Shown here piece by piece: positions 61,729 to 64,000 of a stretch of DNA of 64,000 nt. The position numbers and the translations under genes are program-made. Source of the DNA: UMGS755 sp045590535 (GTDB taxonomy: Bacteria; Bacillota; Clostridia; UBA1381; UBA9506); the NCBI GenBank assembly GCA_045590535.1, contig JAZNRE010000032.1, positions 1 to 64,000 of the forward strand. The letters run 5' to 3'. The notes below the pieces were generated by a model. That model was given only the letters and a program-made list of their open reading frames with translations, was not told where the DNA came from and did no database searches. Numbering within the stretch: position 1 is the stretch's first letter; every line of letters starts with the position of its first letter.

Positions 61729-62730
61729 TCAAATCTGTGTAACTTTTGTTTTGCCCCAGGGCACCGTTTCATCCTGAATAACCTCTAAAGAACGAAGCGA
61801 AAGCACTTCGGTTATTTTTTTAATATTCTTCCTGCCTTGTCCTAAAAACACCGATACATAACGGGGATTCACGGATATTTGCAGGGCATCCCCCTTAAAA
61901 TTCTGCAGTTTTGCAAACAATTCTTCATAACAAGCAGCGCTCATAACCAGCTCACCAAAGGCCGGATGAAAGGGACCTGCCAGCACATCGTCTGCCGGCA
62001 TCTCTAAAAGCCCCATGCGTATCACATCAATGTTCTGCTCGGTAAAATACCCATAGAGGGTCGCACACTGCGAAACCGCCTCATCTACAGTTAAAGGTGC
62101 ATATTCACCCTTTTCATAAAGGTCTGCAAGGCCTGTCCCCCGAATGACCAGGGTGGGATAAATGCGGACACATTCTGCCTTCATCGCCGCAAAAGCCTCG
62201 GCTGTTTTCATGGCTTTTTCAGGCGTATCCTTCGGCAAACCGATCATCATTTGCAGGCCCAAGTGCAAGCCTTTTGCCAAAATAGCCTCGGCAGCCTTTC
62301 GTGTTTGTCGGGCCGTGTGACCGCGACGATTCGCAGCCAGCACAGCATCATCCATGGACTGTGCACCCAGCTCAACGGTAGTAACGCCATAAAAAACCAA
62401 TCGTTCAAGCACGGATTCGTTAATATAATCCGGGCGTGTGGAAAGGCGGATACCATCTGCCAACCCTGCTCTGACTGCCTCTTGCGCCACCTTTAGCAGC
62501 GCCTCTTGTTCTTTCTCCGGAATGCCCGTAAAGCTGCCGCCAAAAAAGCCGATTTCCCAATATTCACCTTTTTGTCTGTTTTGCAAAGATGTCTCTATAA
62601 TCTCTTTCGCCCGCTCCGGCGTCATGGCTTCTTGCTGACCTGTAATGCGGGTTTGGTTACAGAACAGGCAAGCACCGGGGCACCCTAAATGCGGCACAAA
62701 AATGGGAATTGTTTTATGTTTATTTTTCAC
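61729..62730 (-). CDS. Elp3-like radical SAM protein
   Basis: A radical SAM enzyme of the Elp3/MiaB-related group (no acetyltransferase domain). The cluster CPGACLFCNQTRITG gives the CxxxCxxC site near residue 20. Later segments GGSFTGIP, STRPDYI, ELGAQSMDDAVLAANRRGHT, LQMMIGLPKDT and YPTLVIRGTGLADLYEKGEY follow the Elp3 barrel. The C-terminal HPAFGELVMS is typical. It is placed between rnc and smc in many Clostridia. Substrate unknown. The start is probably GTG 62730; GTG 62739 is the alternative. It overlaps the rnc stop. Confidence 0.88.
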   Translation of the reverse strand: MKNKHKTIPIFVPHLGCPGACLFCNQTRITGQQEAMTPERAKEIIETSLQNRQKGEYWEIGFFGGSFTGIPEKEQEALLKVAQEAVRAGLADGIRLSTRPDYINESVLERLVFYGVTTVELGAQSMDDAVLAANRRGHTARQTRKAAEAILAKGLHLGLQMMIGLPKDTPEKAMKTAEAFAAMKAECVRIYPTLVIRGTGLADLYEKGEYAPLTVDEAVSQCATLYGYFTEQNIDVIRMGLLEMPADDVLAGPFHPAFGELVMSAACYEELFAKLQNFKGDALQISVNPRYVSVFLGQGRKNIKKITEVLSLRSLEVIQDETVPWGKTKVTQI

Positions 62731-63421
62731 GGTCAGCACCCAACTTTAAAAGCGCATCCTGCGCTGCCATTTGCTCGGCATTTTTCTTGCTTTTACCTTC
62801 GCCCATGCCCATGCATTTATCATCCACCAAGACATGCACTAAAAATGTTTTGCTGTGGTCGGGGCCTGACTCACCGGCAACCTCATAACGAATATCGGCT
62901 GCACCGTGGGATTGCACTTTCTCTTGCAGAGCTGTTTTATAATCCGTAAAAATTTTGCCCTTTGCAGCGCTTTCAATGGTGTCATAAAGCTGACCCAAAA
63001 GCCATTCTCGCACCACAGAAAAGCCACCGTCTAAATAAATGGCGGCGATTAAGGCTTCAAAGGCATCGGCTAAAATGGAAACACGGGTTCGACCCCCTGT
63101 CTGTTCCTCACCTTTGCCCAAAATTAAATAATTGCCCATTTCAATATTTGCGGCACACTCCCACAAAGAGCGTTCACACACAATGGTTGCCCGCACTTTC
63201 GTAAGGTCGCCCTCGGGCAATTTCTTATAGTTTTCAAACAAATAGTTGCTGACCACAAGACTTAAAACCGAATCACCTAAAAACTCTAGGCGTTCGTTAT
63301 ACTGAATTTTTTTCCCTTTGTTTTCATTGGCATAAGAGCTATGGGTAAGGGCTGTTTGCAACAGCATTTTATCGCTGAATTTATACCCAATAATCTCTTC
63401 AAAGGCTTTTAACTTGTTCAT
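62720..63421 (-). CDS. rnc: Ribonuclease III
   Basis: Cleaves double-stranded RNA in rRNA processing and mRNA decay. The 233-aa protein has the catalytic signature NERLEFLGDSVLSLVVSNYLFE (about residues 38-59), a second acidic site in ADAFEALIAAIYLDGG and a C-terminal dsRNA-binding domain (about residues 155-230). The ATG at 63421 has AAAGGAG upstream; the ATG at 63448 lies within a leader hairpin. It follows acpP. Confidence 0.97.
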   Translation of the reverse strand: MNKLKAFEEIIGYKFSDKMLLQTALTHSSYANENKGKKIQYNERLEFLGDSVLSLVVSNYLFENYKKLPEGDLTKVRATIVCERSLWECAANIEMGNYLILGKGEEQTGGRTRVSILADAFEALIAAIYLDGGFSVVREWLLGQLYDTIESAAKGKIFTDYKTALQEKVQSHGAADIRYEVAGESGPDHSKTFLVHVLVDDKCMGMGEGKSKKNAEQMAAQDALLKLGADREK

Positions 63422-63444
63422 TATCTTCTCCTTTTGCCAATCCC

Positions 63445-63479
63445 TCATGAAAAGCCAGAAGGCTTCTGGACTTTCATGA
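63445..63479 (-). promoter_or_regulatory. Long hairpin in the rnc leader
   Basis: Two nearly complementary arms (TCATGAAA-TCCAGAAG and CTTCTGG-TTTCATGA) give a stem of about 15 bp with one small bulge, ending 24 nt before the rnc start. A second imperfect hairpin (63504-63545, TAAAGGGG/CCCCTTTA plus an inner stem) lies between it and acpP. Neither has a convincing U run. They may be RNase III sites. Confidence 0.55.
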
Positions 63480-63567
63480 TATATCGGCTATTTCATATAG
63501 ATTTAAAGGGGATGTAAAAAACCTCTGTTTCTTACAGCCCCTTTAGGCTAAACAATCTTTTTTTGCA

Positions 63568-63798
63568 TTAAGAATGGGCTTTGATGTAATTCACAACATC
63601 GCCGACAGTTTTAATGTTTTCAGCCTCACCGTCGTCAATTTCCATGTCAAATTCCTCTTCCATGGCCATAATCAGTTCAACCACATCCAAAGAATCGGCG
63701 CCCAGATCATCCACAAAGGATGTATTTGTCGTAATTGTGCTTTCATCTGTTCCCAGCTGCTCGCTGATAATCTTTTTAACTTTTTCAAACTCCATTTT
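63568..63798 (-). CDS. acpP: Acyl carrier protein
   Basis: The 76-aa carrier of growing acyl chains, with the phosphopantetheine site in FVDDLGADSLDVVELIMAMEE (Ser at about residue 36). The ATG at 63798 is preceded by TTGGAGG; the earlier ATG at 63813 is a minor upstream extension. It lies between plsX and rnc. The upstream 84 nt holds a TATAAT (63854-63859) without a good -35 and a small GCTCTCT hairpin. Confidence 0.97.
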   Translation of the reverse strand, partial: KMEFEKVKKIISEQLGTDESTITTNTSFVDDLGADSLDVVELIMAMEEEFDMEIDDGEAENIKTVGDVVNYIKAHS

Positions 63799-63897
63799 GT
63801 TACCTCCAATCAAGCTCTGCTCTCTTTTAGAGAGCCCTTACCCATAACTGCATATTATAGAGAATTTTACAGGGTAAAATTCAAGATAATCACTTTC

Positions 63898-64000
63898 TTA
63901 CGCTTTCTCTTCCTCTGCCGGCTGGGAAGCTTCAATAACTGATTTAATTTTGTTGTTAATGCCGGCCGCCACATATGCTCTTGCAGCACCAATGGCATTT
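63898..64000 (-). CDS. plsX: Phosphate acyltransferase PlsX, C-terminal fragment (runs off window)
   Basis: Only the last 34 codons are visible. They read NAIGAARAYVAAGINNKIK and then an acidic tail ending EEEKA before the TAA. The NAI..A..YV..GI..KI pattern matches the C-terminus of PlsX, which makes acyl-phosphate for PlsY. Position upstream of acpP and rnc is the usual clostridial order. The identity is inferred from a short piece. Confidence 0.65.
   Translation of the reverse strand, partial: NAIGAARAYVAAGINNKIKSVIEASQPAEEEKA

Noticed and set aside
63422..63448. Longer N-terminus for RNase III
   Set aside because: The upstream ATG is inside a stable hairpin, while the internal ATG has AAAGGAG at proper spacing.
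1..64000. CRISPR arrays, transposases or prophage genes
   Set aside because: No regularly spaced repeats and no such proteins were found on either strand.

Overview
The window reads as a chromosomal segment of an anaerobic, spore-forming-lineage member of the class Clostridia (Bacillota). The evidence is the spoIIAA-spoIIAB-sigF operon with a SigH-like promoter, a SpoVB-type flippase beside mazG, Veg, RbgA, a DnaD/DnaI-type helicase-loading pair, GatCAB, an SLH-domain surface protein and lipoproteins typical of a monoderm cell. Promoters are nearly all TTGACA-17-TATAAT-like, and TTG start codons are frequent. I cannot fix the family or genus from sequence alone. No CRISPR array, prophage, transposase or rRNA operon is visible.

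Layout. 1-3.9 kb (minus): rplS-lepB-rbgA-rnhB-yraN-dipeptidase, from a strong promoter and an L19-leader-like structure. 4-12.6 kb (minus): UPF0182 protein, ftsY, gpsA, plsY, der and a DUF512 radical SAM protein. 12.7-13.5 kb (minus): yceD-rpmF, divergent from veg. 13.6-19 kb (plus): veg, rpsO, dnaD, the dnaI-like loader, prs and queA. They end at a convergent junction that holds a 30-bp perfect palindrome, a MITE-like inverted-repeat element and a bidirectional terminator. 19.1-28.6 kb is an accessory sugar-acid catabolism island. It holds uxaA and uxaB, then an operon of a Gfo/Idh/MocA oxidoreductase, a PreA-PreT-ferredoxin fusion flavoprotein and an Ldh2-type dehydrogenase. This operon is divergent from an SDR (mannonate-oxidoreductase-like) and a TetR regulator, with an operator-like palindrome between them. 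28.7-31.2 kb: a TetM/EF-G-like GTPase fused to a YacP/Rae1-type NYN nuclease. 31.4-32 kb: tRNA-Leu(CAA) and a repeat-rich stretch. 32-41 kb (minus): metA, tyrS, SLH protein, solute-binding lipoprotein, small zinc-motif lipoprotein and proS. 41-44 kb (plus): amidohydrolase and the spoIIA operon. 44-64 kb (minus): hup, mazG, spoVB-like, mnmE, cysteine-cluster protein, gatBAC, HAD phosphatase, DUF624 protein, U32 peptidase, dxs, two half-size TSUP exporters, smc, Elp3-like radical SAM, rnc, acpP and the 3' end of plsX.

How it fits together. Most of the window is housekeeping: translation, tRNA modification, membrane-lipid start-up (plsX, acpP, plsY, gpsA), protein export, replication initiation and chromosome structure. 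The regions that most merit a second look are the GTPase-nuclease fusion, which suggests a ribosome A-site mRNA-cleavage or rescue system, and the sugar-acid island with its permuted dihydropyrimidine-dehydrogenase-like flavoprotein.
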